Assembly: GCA_019637635.1 (NCBI GenBank)
Contig: JAHBVI010000038.1
Span: forward strand, 1 to 55,614
Direction of reading: 5' to 3'
Length of the DNA: 55,614 nucleotides
Origin: Anaerolineae bacterium
GTDB lineage: Bacteria; Chloroflexota; Anaerolineae; Promineifilales; Promineifilaceae
The notes under the pieces are model-generated. The model saw nothing but the letters and a program-made list of their open reading frames with translations, did no database searches and had not been told where the DNA came from. Position numbers and translations under genes: made by a program. Numbering within the stretch: position 1 is the first letter of the stretch; each line of letters starts with the position of its first letter. This document shows, piece after piece, positions 43,201 to 50,448 of the stretch.

Positions 43201-43955
43201 TCGGCCAGGAATTCGCCACGGCCGTGCTGCAACTGTTCGACGATGCTGGGCAGCAGCCAGGGTTGAATCTGTTGCTCAGTAAGGGGATGTGGCAGGGGGG
43301 GCCAGGGTTGGGCGGGTACGGCCGTTAACAATTCCCGTACCACCGCAAACTGCGCATCATTTTCCGGCGGGGTACGCCACTCACTGATGATCAGATGGGG
43401 GTGTAAGGCAACCGCCGTTTTGGGCGTCAGCACCACATCTCCCTTACCGGCCAAATGTTCCGCTGCCGTCAACCATTCCAGCGTCTCCCCGGCCAACACA
43501 TCCATCAGTTGAATATCGGGATCACCCACCACAAAACGGCGGACTGTGCCAACGGCGACGGCCGTTTTTACTGCCAATGCCACCGTTTTCCCCGAAGGAA
43601 TCAGTATCGCCGCAAATTGGGCCATCGCCTGCTGCATCGCCAACGCGCAGGCCACCCCGCGCAGCCCATCATCCCCATCCAGCCAGCAAGTAATGGCATC
43701 CCCGGCAAAGGAGATGACGCTGCCGCCATAACGGTGCAGTTCCGTAATCAGCGCGTCATACACCCGGTTCAGATAACCGGTCAATTCTTCCGCGCCACGC
43801 CTGGTGCCAAGCTCCTGGGCCAACGCTTCCGTCAGCGGCGTAAAACCGGAAATATCGGCAAACAGCGCCGCCCCGCTCGTTACTTCTGGCAGGTCAACGC
43901 CCATCGCCAGAGCTTGCCGTCGATCCATGGGGATATAAGCGGTGGGGTTTTCCAT
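40290..43955 (-). CDS. Soluble-adenylyl-cyclase-like protein: C1-C2 cyclase, AAA ATPase, TPR
   Basis: A 1221-residue protein. C1 (about 27-180) has both metal aspartates: D34 in FADISGFT and D86 in SFAGDAI. C2 (255-420) has Lys262 in place of the first Asp but carries Asn374 and Arg378 (GDSVNLSARL), the transition-state residues. The two domains therefore complement each other as in mammalian sAC (ADCY10). An AAA-type NTPase (Walker A HPGMGKS near 473-479; Walker B FVLEDSHW) and TPRs (about 870-1190) follow, as in sAC. It probably makes cAMP; the C1 position matching the bicarbonate Lys is Ser82. Confidence 0.9.
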   Translation of the reverse strand: MENPTAYIPMDRRQALAMGVDLPEVTSGAALFADISGFTPLTEALAQELGTRRGAEELTGYLNRVYDALITELHRYGGSVISFAGDAITCWLDGDDGLRGVACALAMQQAMAQFAAILIPSGKTVALAVKTAVAVGTVRRFVVGDPDIQLMDVLAGETLEWLTAAEHLAGKGDVVLTPKTAVALHPHLIISEWRTPPENDAQFAVVRELLTAVPAQPWPPLPHPLTEQQIQPWLLPSIVEQLQHGRGEFLAELRPAVALFMKFTGIDYDHDPAATVKLDWYMQAVQRIIQQYDGALLQLTIGDKGSYLYAAFGAPIAHEDDAARAVTAAWDIIHTAAMPAIESVQIGIASGRMRTGAYGGSARRTYGVLGDSVNLSARLMERAAPGQILTTVEIQQAVDGFEWEALPAIEVKGKSGKMPVTAVVRPRPRSIMRLLEPEYALPMVGREAELALITERLERVLAGQGQIIGITAHPGMGKSRLVAEVIRLANERGLTGYGGECHSYASKSSYHVWHTIWRGFFNVLGDPPLEELLTQLEAELTQIDPALLPRLPLLGMALNRAIPDNDLTRSFDAKLRKASMESLLVSCVRARAATRPLLFVLEDSHWIDPLSHDLLEILGRAMADMPVLLVLAYRVVEVGGDIPPRVNKLPYYSEVMLTEFTPQEARHLMQLKVAQLFGTDTAVSPTFVERITTKADGNPFYIEELLNYLQDRHIDPQSADALDTLDLPDSLHSLILSRIDQLTEGQKNAIKIASVIGRLFRVTLLWGAYPELGDVAHVQADLEALRQMELTVLDTPEPELAYIFKHVVTQEATYESLPYATRARLHTQIGAYIEQAYVDMLAAYVPILAHHYAHGQDEAKKRHYLLLAAADAQAKYAHEAAITYYERALPLLPETEQAPVLLKLGEALQTVGRWPEAETMLENALALSRQLGDLHGRAAAQTALAEHMRKQGRYDEAAARLLRARLNYEELGDEAGTAQVLQFSGILAAQRGDYQTARILWGESLDIRRRLSDKSSIASLLNNLGIVARYQGEYATTQRLYEESLAIRQEIGDKSAIANSLNNLGFLALNLGDLGAARQRLEEAVTLLREVGDRWALANSLNNLASVARDQRDYQRARELYRESLRINRELGDKGALAYLLEDICCLAAAENDPESAFRLYGAAAALREEIGAPLPPSYQQKMDELLAPTRAQLPEEQEHAWLAAGRQLSLDEAIVYALQL

Positions 43956-44003
43956 GCCTCAACTATACGCCACACCGGGCAGGGCGGCAATTGGGAATGG
44001 CGT

Positions 44004-44063
44004 AAAAAAAGCAGGTTTCAGCAGATATCCGATTTTTGGGAAAAATCGGATGTCTGCTGAAAC
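44004..44063 (-). terminator. Rho-independent terminator of the lytic transglycosylase gene
   Basis: On the minus strand a 23-bp stem (44041-44063 with 44015-44037, one G-U) begins directly after the TAA stop. GGTTTGC-like bases and a run of seven T (complement of 44004-44010) follow. The loop is three bases. Hairpin plus T-run is the best terminator in this part of the window. Confidence 0.8.
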
Positions 44064-46634
44064 TTACCCATACAAAAAGCGGTAAGCCACATATCCCTCA
44101 TAAATGCGGTCAATGTAGAGGCGGGTTTCGGCGAAGTTGACGGTTTCGATGTAGAGGTCAAGGTCGCTGCCGGCGGCATTGTACCAGCGGGCGGCGTTCC
44201 CCGGCCCGGCATTGTAGGCGGAGAGGGCGGCATGGGCCGTGCCATCAAAAGCCCGTAACTGCTGTGCCAGGTAAAACGCACCAAAGTTCAGCCCCACATA
44301 CGGCTTGTACAGGTCTTCGTTTTTGTAGTTCGGCCAGTTAAGCTGCTGAGCAATATAGGCGCCGGTATCGGGGATGACCTGGCTGAGACCCTGGGCGACG
44401 GCGCTGGAAGTGGCAAAACTTTCAAACAGGCTCTCCTGCCGCAGCAGGGCAAATTGCAGCCGGGGGTCGTAGTTATATTGCTGCGCCAACGGCAGCACCA
44501 GGTCGTGGTAATAAACCGGGTACATCAGGCGGCCGAAAAAGCGGGGCATGGTAAATATCGTCTGCCCGGTCAGGCCAGGCAACCGCGCCGCCGCCAAAAT
44601 AGAGGAGCGGTACAGCCCCAAATCGCGGAAGAAAATCGCCAGTTGGTAGCTGCTGAGGGCATCCTGGGCATACGCTTCGCGCACCGCTTCCAATTCCCGT
44701 TTACCTTCTTCATATAGCCCTAACTGCCACAACTTTTGGCCGCGTATCAGACGGCCGTCATTGGCCAGGGTGGGTGACAGGCTGCGGATGTCGGTTCCGG
44801 CTTCCAGCCCCAACCAGCGGCGCAGCCAGCTTTCGGCTTCGGTCTGGGCGGCAGCCTCTTCCTCGGCGGTGGGCACAAGGAAGGGGGCAACGGCCGTAAA
44901 CGGCTCATTCCCCTGCACAATATCTCTGGCGCGGAGGGCGTAGTAGTTCACGGCCGTACTCCCCTCTGCCTGTTGCTGTATCTGTTCCAATAACTTGTGG
45001 GGGTCGGGCACGCCGCCGCCGTCTTCATGGGTGGGGCTGTAACCGGGCAGGGTGCGCAGCAGCCAGACCAGGGCGGCGCTGCCATATTCGTTGGCCGGGT
45101 AGGTTTGGGCGGCGCGGATCCAGAGGGTCACGGCTGTATCCGTGTCCCCACTGCGGTTTGCCAGCCAGCCGGCGTGGAACAATGCTTCCGGCGTGTTTTC
45201 ATACCAGGGGTAGGCGTCGGCCAGGGCGGTGTAGCGGGTGACGGCCGTGACCACATCCCCCTGATTTTCCGCGTTTAGCGCCGCCCGCCAGGCCACGGCG
45301 GGGGCATTTTCGGCGTCCGGGAAGTTCTGCAATACAAAGTCATAATTGCTCAACGCGCCGGGCAGGTCGCTGGAGCGGGCCAGCATCAGGCCACGTTCAA
45401 AAGCAGCCGTCGCCGGGTTGCTGCTGGCGTAGCGGTCCAATTCGGCCAGGGCAGCGGGCAAATTGCCTAAGGCTTCATAACTCCACGCGGCATACAGGTG
45501 GGCGTCCGGGTTGTAATTTTCCGGGTTGGCGGCCACATACCGGGCAAAGGCGGCTACCGCCGGTTCGTAGGATTTGGCGTGGAAGTTGACCAGGCCGCGC
45601 TGATACTCGTCCACCGGTACACCCGCTTCCACCAGCCGCACCAACCCCAGGTAGGTGTCATAGGCCCGGGGATAGGCGGTGAGGGCTTGCTGGAAACGGC
45701 CGTAGGCCGCTTCGGTATTGCCCGCCAGCAGTTCGGCGCTGCCCGCCAGATAGGTCATCTCCCCTTTGGTTATTTCGGTGATAGCCAGGTCACGCATGGC
45801 GTCATATTGGGCGATGGCGGCGGCGTAGTTGCCCGCGTCCAGGTAGAGGCGCGCCAGGGTACGCCGGTTGGCAATTTCGGTCAGGCGGTGGGCGGGGGCG
45901 TTGGCTGCCGCTTCGCGGGCCTGTTGGGCGCTGGCGGCGTCGCCGGTAGCGGTGTAAGCGGCGGCGATGAGCGGGTGGACGTAAGCGCCCAGGTCAGAAT
46001 TGGCCGCCAGGTACGCCTGGTAAGCGGTGATCGCACCGGGATAGTCGCCCAGTGCGTCTCGCGCCTGGCCGATGAAGAAGTGGACGGCCGCCGGCGTCTG
46101 ATCCCCACTCAGGGCGATGAGCTGATCAAAGGCGCCCAGGGCATCGGCGTACCGTTCGGCGCGCCGGTAGGCAATGCCCAGGTTGTACAGGTTTTCCGCT
46201 TGCTGCGCCGGGGTGAAGGCGTCCGGCTGGCGGACGTTGGCTTCCAGCAGGGTAATGGCCTGGGCGTAGTCGCCGTTGTGCAAATTGACATCCGCCTGGG
46301 CCACTCGTTCAACCGGCGAGGGCAAGTTGGTGGGCGTGGGTAAGGGGGTGACGGTGGGCACGGCCGTGAGCGTGGGCAATGGTTCATCGGTGGAGTTGTT
46401 GGCAACGGCCGTGTCTGCCGGTGGTTGGGTTGGCGGCGGTGGCGGCACGGTGGGCAGACCGGCAGCGAGGGTGGGGGTGGGTACGGCCGTGTGGGCAATT
46501 TCCTGAGCAATTGGCCGCGCTTCCTGCTCCGTGCAGGCTGCAAAAACCCATACAGCCAGAAAAAAGAAAATGGGACGCGGAAGAACGCGGATGAACGCGG
46601 GTTTTTTTGATATAGCCACGAAAATCCGCGTCAT
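44064..46634 (-). CDS. Lytic transglycosylase (Slt70-like) with TPR region
   Basis: About 856 residues. The C-terminal SLT domain has the catalytic Glu in LLRQESLFESFATSSAVAQG, plus LSAYNAGPGNAARWYN. The middle is a superhelix of TPR repeats, and a Thr/Pro-rich linker precedes it. The lipobox is WVFAAC, so it is a lipoprotein that cleaves peptidoglycan glycan strands. The start is uncertain: the signal peptide (FIRVLPRPIFFFLAVWVF) is encoded partly by ATCCGCG intergenic words. An ATG complementary to 46632-46634 is used here, but a GTG near 46620 is possible. Confidence 0.85.
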   Translation of the reverse strand: MTRIFVAISKKPAFIRVLPRPIFFFLAVWVFAACTEQEARPIAQEIAHTAVPTPTLAAGLPTVPPPPPTQPPADTAVANNSTDEPLPTLTAVPTVTPLPTPTNLPSPVERVAQADVNLHNGDYAQAITLLEANVRQPDAFTPAQQAENLYNLGIAYRRAERYADALGAFDQLIALSGDQTPAAVHFFIGQARDALGDYPGAITAYQAYLAANSDLGAYVHPLIAAAYTATGDAASAQQAREAAANAPAHRLTEIANRRTLARLYLDAGNYAAAIAQYDAMRDLAITEITKGEMTYLAGSAELLAGNTEAAYGRFQQALTAYPRAYDTYLGLVRLVEAGVPVDEYQRGLVNFHAKSYEPAVAAFARYVAANPENYNPDAHLYAAWSYEALGNLPAALAELDRYASSNPATAAFERGLMLARSSDLPGALSNYDFVLQNFPDAENAPAVAWRAALNAENQGDVVTAVTRYTALADAYPWYENTPEALFHAGWLANRSGDTDTAVTLWIRAAQTYPANEYGSAALVWLLRTLPGYSPTHEDGGGVPDPHKLLEQIQQQAEGSTAVNYYALRARDIVQGNEPFTAVAPFLVPTAEEEAAAQTEAESWLRRWLGLEAGTDIRSLSPTLANDGRLIRGQKLWQLGLYEEGKRELEAVREAYAQDALSSYQLAIFFRDLGLYRSSILAAARLPGLTGQTIFTMPRFFGRLMYPVYYHDLVLPLAQQYNYDPRLQFALLRQESLFESFATSSAVAQGLSQVIPDTGAYIAQQLNWPNYKNEDLYKPYVGLNFGAFYLAQQLRAFDGTAHAALSAYNAGPGNAARWYNAAGSDLDLYIETVNFAETRLYIDRIYEGYVAYRFLYG

Positions 46635-46652
46635 CCGCGAAAATCCGCGTAC
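46591..46652. repeat. Word repeat ATCCGCG overlapping the transglycosylase start
   Basis: Units of AAAATCCGCGT and inverted ACGCGGAT lie across the start of the lytic transglycosylase gene and encode the n-region of its signal peptide. Confidence 0.65.
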
Positions 46653-46663
46653 TAATCCAAAAC

Positions 46664-46753
46664 TGTCATTCCGAGCGAAGTCTTCGGAACGAGGAATCTT
46701 AACGTCATCTCCGGTAGAAAAGGATTCCTCCTCGCAGACTCGTCGGAATGACA
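46664..46753. repeat. GTCATTCCGAGCG repeat, full-length copy
   Basis: About 90 bases, GTCATTCCGAGCGAAGTCTT to GTCGGAATGAC. Inner GAGGAATC and GGATTCCTC are inverted. It lies upstream of the transglycosylase gene. Confidence 0.85.
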
Positions 46754-46825
46754 CGGGGGATTTTGTTAAGCTCATAGGCAGATTGTCCGCAGGACGGCCG
46801 TCTGAAACCCTACGATTGCCCACTG

Positions 46826-47785
46826 TCAGGCTGACGATACGGCCGTGTCCGGGGCATCGGCCGCGCTATTTTCGCTTTGGGCCAGCAGTTTTTCGTACTT
46901 TTCCATGCGTTCGGCAAACTCTTTTTCGGTGACATACTGCTCAATACCCCGCTCGCCGGCGGCCATTTCCAGCCCCAAATAGAGCGGCACCAGTTGAAAC
47001 AGCAGCATCCAGAGAAAGATGAAGTTGAAAATCTGCTTTACCTGAGCGGCCTGATCGTCAATTTGCTGGCGGGACAGGCGCAGCCGGTCATTCACGTCGA
47101 TGACAATGCGGATGTACTCGTCCAGGATGGGCTGCACTTCGGCAATGGAGGCGTTCAGCGTAGCCATGTCGGCGGCTAACTGATCCATGTTACTGCCCAT
47201 AGTGTCCAGGCTGGCCTGGGTAATCTGTAATTCAGTTTCCAGGCCGCGCAAGGCCTCCGGCAGCCCTTCCAGACTGCCGCCTAATTGCGTCACCGCCTGG
47301 TCAAAGGGGACTTCGGGATCATAGTTGACGCCCAGGTCATACTGGATGCGATAATTGACGATGGGAATGGTTTGATCAATTTTGAAGCGGCTGAGGGTGT
47401 GCAGGGTGTCATCAATAACGGTAGCCACTTCCACCAGGGTGGGGATGCTGGCTTGCAAGGTTTCAATGCTGTTGGGTACATCATTGGCAATGACGGCGCT
47501 GACCTGGTTGATGAGGGGTTCGGCGTCTTGCACGGCCGTGGCCATATCCCCCGCCGTCGTTTCCATCGTAGACAAGGTGGCCCCCAGGTCGGTGAGCGTT
47601 TGTTTAGAGACCACCAGCGTACTTTCCACGTTGGTCAAGGTCTCGGTGGTCAATTGCAGGGCGCTTTTCATGCTCGCCGCCAGATTGTCAATAAAGCGGT
47701 CGGTAAGCTGCATTCCCTGGTAGGCCACCACCGCGCCGATGATGGCAATAATGATAAAAATAACCCCAACAATTCTACGAATCAT
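46826..47785 (-). CDS. Membrane-anchored coiled-coil protein of unknown function
   Basis: A 319-residue protein: TM1 (about 5-25), a long helical region rich in Thr/Leu/Ala heptads (30-255) resembling chemoreceptor or MlaD-type helices, then TM2 (about 256-276) and a charged cytoplasmic tail with Ala/Asp. GGAGG is five bases before the ATG complementary to 47783-47785. I do not recognise the family. Its helices hint at a mechanical or scaffold role between membrane and surface. Confidence 0.65.
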   Translation of the reverse strand: MIRRIVGVIFIIIAIIGAVVAYQGMQLTDRFIDNLAASMKSALQLTTETLTNVESTLVVSKQTLTDLGATLSTMETTAGDMATAVQDAEPLINQVSAVIANDVPNSIETLQASIPTLVEVATVIDDTLHTLSRFKIDQTIPIVNYRIQYDLGVNYDPEVPFDQAVTQLGGSLEGLPEALRGLETELQITQASLDTMGSNMDQLAADMATLNASIAEVQPILDEYIRIVIDVNDRLRLSRQQIDDQAAQVKQIFNFIFLWMLLFQLVPLYLGLEMAAGERGIEQYVTEKEFAERMEKYEKLLAQSENSAADAPDTAVSSA

Positions 47786-47808
47786 ATGTTCCTCCTTCAT
47801 CAATAGGA

Positions 47809-47910
47809 CGCAGATTCACGCGAATGATGCAGATAAAACGTTGTTATCATGCCTTGTAGTCTGACGCAAAAGAGAAGTAAAAAATCCGCGTTATCTGCGT
47901 CTATCGGCGT
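47809..47910. repeat. Long interrupted inverted repeat, GACGCAGAT/ATCTGCGTC
   Basis: GACGCAGATTCACGCGAATG at the left and CCGCGTTATCTGCGTC at the right, about 80 bases apart, with ATGCAGATAAAACG in between. Same word family as 46591 and 37852. Confidence 0.6.
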
Positions 47911-47921
47911 TCCACTCACGT

Positions 47922-48599
47922 TCATTCTACAAACGCCTGCAAGTCTTGAATGGCTAACTCTACTTCTTCGCGGGTGAGGCCACCGGCTTCCAGGGCAAGG
48001 TCGGGCAGTTGGAGCAGGCGCTGGAAGATTTCCAGGCCGGTTTGGGCCGGATTGGCCTCGCCCACCAGTTCGGGTGGGGTGTTTTCCAGCCAGTCGAAGA
48101 GGAGATTTTCTACGGCCGTATAATCCCCCATCTGCTCGTAATAAAGCAGTAACTTAACGCAACTTTCGCTGGGCAAATGAAAATCGGCCAGGGCGTCTAC
48201 CACCCGGTCAATGTCCGGTATCAGGTTGTCGGCGGGCAGTGGTTCACTTTCCGTTTGCGCCAGAAAGAGGAGCAGATGCAGGGCTTTCAGGTAACGGCCG
48301 TAAGCTGCTTCCTCCTCTCCTTCTTTCACCAATATGTCTGCTTCCTCTACCAGCATCGCCGTCAGAAACAAACATTTGTCATCCCAGGCCGCCGCATGGT
48401 CCGCTTGCAGCCGGTCAATAATCGTTTCATCCGGCAGTTTCACCAGCCCATTCGTGCCAATGCCCATCAGTTGTTGCACCGCCTGGTCAATGACGGCGTG
48501 CGCTTCGGCATAGTTGCCCGACCGGGCCAAATCCAGCACATACGGCAGCAGCCCGCGCAACTGCTCAATCATCCGCATTAGAAAGTCTTGTTTGGGCAT
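47922..48599 (-). CDS. DUF6483-like helical protein
   Basis: A 225-residue all-helical cytoplasmic protein. The N-terminus (QDFLMRMIEQLRGLLPYVL) matches the DUF6483 start, and TPR-like hairpins follow (AYGRYLKALHLLLFLAQ). Acidic overall (pI likely low). Function unknown. The start at MPKQDFLM avoids upstream hairpin DNA. It is last in no clear operon; a DUF4037 gene lies upstream on the same strand. Confidence 0.7.
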   Translation of the reverse strand: MPKQDFLMRMIEQLRGLLPYVLDLARSGNYAEAHAVIDQAVQQLMGIGTNGLVKLPDETIIDRLQADHAAAWDDKCLFLTAMLVEEADILVKEGEEEAAYGRYLKALHLLLFLAQTESEPLPADNLIPDIDRVVDALADFHLPSESCVKLLLYYEQMGDYTAVENLLFDWLENTPPELVGEANPAQTGLEIFQRLLQLPDLALEAGGLTREEVELAIQDLQAFVE

Positions 48600-48614
48600 A
48601 AGGTCTCGCCTCAC

Positions 48615-48675
48615 GTGCCAGGCACACCACACAAACGCCTGGAATTTCCAGGTTTTGATGTGGTGTGCCTGGCAC
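48615..48675. repeat. Hairpin GTGCCAGGCACACCACA with nested palindrome
   Basis: Perfect 17-bp arms at 48615-48631 and 48659-48675. A second palindrome (CCTGGAATTTCCAGG, 48638-48652) lies in the loop. Sits between the DUF6483-like start and the DUF4037 stop. Confidence 0.85.
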
Positions 48676-48678
48676 GGC

Positions 48679-49764
48679 TTAAGTCATATACAACGGCCGT
48701 AGCCGCCCATAATTATCCGGGTAACTCAGCAAATCGGTATTATCACTCATCTGATCCACACTACCCGTGTAGGGCAGCCGTTTCACCGCTTCATCGGCAA
48801 TTGCCGCCCAGATCGTACCGACATAATCGCCAACATGCACGTGGAAGGGACGGCCGTAATACTGTTGGCAGCCCGTAGGTAGCAGCGGCGTGATGTGCAA
48901 CCGGTTGTGCATTTCGCTCACCACACGGAAAGCGGCGCACAAATGGTTCTCGCGTGTTTGCCAGTCTGGGGCGGTCAGCACGGCCGTCAAAATCGGGTTG
49001 AGTTCGGCCGCACAATCCAGCCGATTAAAGGCGCCGCCAAACCATTTGGGGTAGGGGGCGTAACGTCTTTCGTAGAGAAAACCGAGCATCATCACATCAT
49101 GCACCAACCGCGCCGCCAGCAGCCGCGAGCCAATGTCGTCGCCGCGAATGCCGGTGCGCCCCACAAAATGGTCTTCCTGCCCGATGCGCCGCCACTGGCA
49201 GGCCAGCAAATAGAACCAGATGTCATGCGGGAAATAGGCCAACTTTTGCCGCCAGGGGGCCAGTTCGCCCAACTCATCGGCAAAGACACGCCCGGCGGTG
49301 AGGGTCAATAATCGCTGTTGGGGGATGATGATCCATTCAACGGCCGTCCACTCCGCCACCGGATCAACACCCAAATGCGCCTGGAAAAAGTGGCGGGCCG
49401 TTGTCACTTCAATGCGATGGCTGACCGGGCCAGATGTGATCTGTTCCGGCAGCCGCGCCCCTTCCCCATCAGGCGGCCCAAAGTGAACGGCGTAACCACG
49501 ATAGGTGGGGGGCAGGTGATGGGCGAGGGTGTCCGTTACGGCCGTGCCCCACCGCGCCTCATCTTCTTCCCGCAGAAAAAGCTGCTGCCGGATGCCCCAA
49601 TCATGGTCGGTGGACATGCCATCGTCAAATCCCAACACCTCCGAGCCATCCCCCAACCGCCCCGCGCCATGCGCCAGACCGGGAAAATGGGCCGCCAGTA
49701 ACGGCCGTACTACCTCGTGGTAAAACTGTTCGTTCAGGTCTAAACCCGGTGTAAATTCGGTCAT
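48679..49764 (-). CDS. DUF4037 protein (nucleotidyltransferase-like)
   Basis: A 361-residue protein. The N-terminal part (GDGSEVLGFDDGMSTDHDWG) carries the DUF4037 hallmark, which resembles a nucleotidyltransferase Gly-Ser and D-x-D motif. A helical C-terminal domain with YYGRPFHVHVGDYV follows. The family is uncharacterised and is found with antibiotic-modifying enzymes in some genomes. Start chosen at MTEFTPGLDL; the frame upstream is word-repeat sequence. Confidence 0.85.
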   Translation of the reverse strand: MTEFTPGLDLNEQFYHEVVRPLLAAHFPGLAHGAGRLGDGSEVLGFDDGMSTDHDWGIRQQLFLREEDEARWGTAVTDTLAHHLPPTYRGYAVHFGPPDGEGARLPEQITSGPVSHRIEVTTARHFFQAHLGVDPVAEWTAVEWIIIPQQRLLTLTAGRVFADELGELAPWRQKLAYFPHDIWFYLLACQWRRIGQEDHFVGRTGIRGDDIGSRLLAARLVHDVMMLGFLYERRYAPYPKWFGGAFNRLDCAAELNPILTAVLTAPDWQTRENHLCAAFRVVSEMHNRLHITPLLPTGCQQYYGRPFHVHVGDYVGTIWAAIADEAVKRLPYTGSVDQMSDNTDLLSYPDNYGRLRPLYMT

Positions 49765-49831
49765 CGGTAATCGGTTATCGGTAATCGGGGGCATCAATAA
49801 ACCGATAACCGGTTACTGATTACCGATTACC
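49764..49831. repeat. Word-repeat hairpin CGGTAATCGGTTATCGG
   Basis: Direct GGTAATCGGTTATCGGTAATC and inverted CCGATAACCGGTTACTGATT. It spans the DUF4037 start and the last five codons (V-I-G-N-Q) and stop of the LivK-like gene. Confidence 0.85.
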
Positions 49832-50448
49832 ATCATCACTGCCGCCCGGTCAATACGGCCGTGCTGTCGCTCCACTTCGGCCAGGGCTTGCCAGAGCCGT
49901 TGGAAGGCGGCGTAGGTAGAGGCGGCGTAGGGGCCGGGTTGTTCGTCGAAGGGGGTGACGGCCGTGTATCGGGCCACAAAATCGGCGGGCATCGTGGCCG
50001 GGTCGGTGGGGCCAAAGGGGGGCGCGCCCATGGGGATGAAGGGCAGGTTGGCTTGCGCGTAGAGGGGGGTGGTTACGGCCGTTGTTTCCGGCAGCCAGTG
50101 ACCCAATACGGCCACAACAGCGGGATCGGCAGCTAAAGCTACGGCCGTTTGCCGCGCCAGTTCCGGGTCGCCGCTGTCATCCAGCGCCACCAGCGCCACC
50201 CGATGGCCGCCAATACCCCCGGCCTGGTTAATCTCCCGCACCGCCAGTCGGGCGCTATAGATTACGTCATAGCCAATCGCCCGCTGCGCCCCTTCAAACG
50301 GAGCCACCAGGCCAATTTTGATCACGGGATCAACAGAGGCACAGGCGGTCACGACGGTAAGGAGAAAGATGGTAATTGCGTAATTGGGTAATTGCGTAAT
50401 TACCCAATTACCAATTACCCAATTACCTCTATCGGCACCGTTCCACAT
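49813..50448 (-). CDS. Shortened LivK-like periplasmic-binding lipoprotein
   Basis: About 211 residues, against about 370 or more for the branched-chain amino-acid binding (LivK) family. The N-terminal lobe is complete (IKIGLVAPFEG, LAVREINQAGGIGG, PAVVAVLGHWLPETT), then it jumps from PFIPMGAPPFGP to the family's C-terminal stretch (FVARYTAVTPFDEQPGPYAAS, DRAAV). The middle 150-200 residues are absent, so it looks internally deleted; ligand binding is doubtful. The ATG overlaps the end of mltG by 20 bases. Its signal peptide (lipobox VVTAC) is encoded in part by a GGTAATTGGG word repeat. Confidence 0.65.
   Translation of the reverse strand: MWNGADRGNWVIGNWVITQLPNYAITIFLLTVVTACASVDPVIKIGLVAPFEGAQRAIGYDVIYSARLAVREINQAGGIGGHRVALVALDDSGDPELARQTAVALAADPAVVAVLGHWLPETTAVTTPLYAQANLPFIPMGAPPFGPTDPATMPADFVARYTAVTPFDEQPGPYAASTYAAFQRLWQALAEVERQHGRIDRAAVMMVIGNQ
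50371..50427. repeat. Word-repeat hairpin GGTAATTGCGTAATTGGGTAATT
   Basis: Direct GGTAATTGCGTAATTGGG units and inverted TACCCAATTACCAATTACCC. It lies inside the coding region of the LivK-like gene (signal peptide). Confidence 0.85.

Noticed and set aside
45498..46343. Plus-strand Gly/Val-rich frame opposite the lytic transglycosylase
   Set aside because: Antisense of Ala/Tyr-rich TPR coding sequence.
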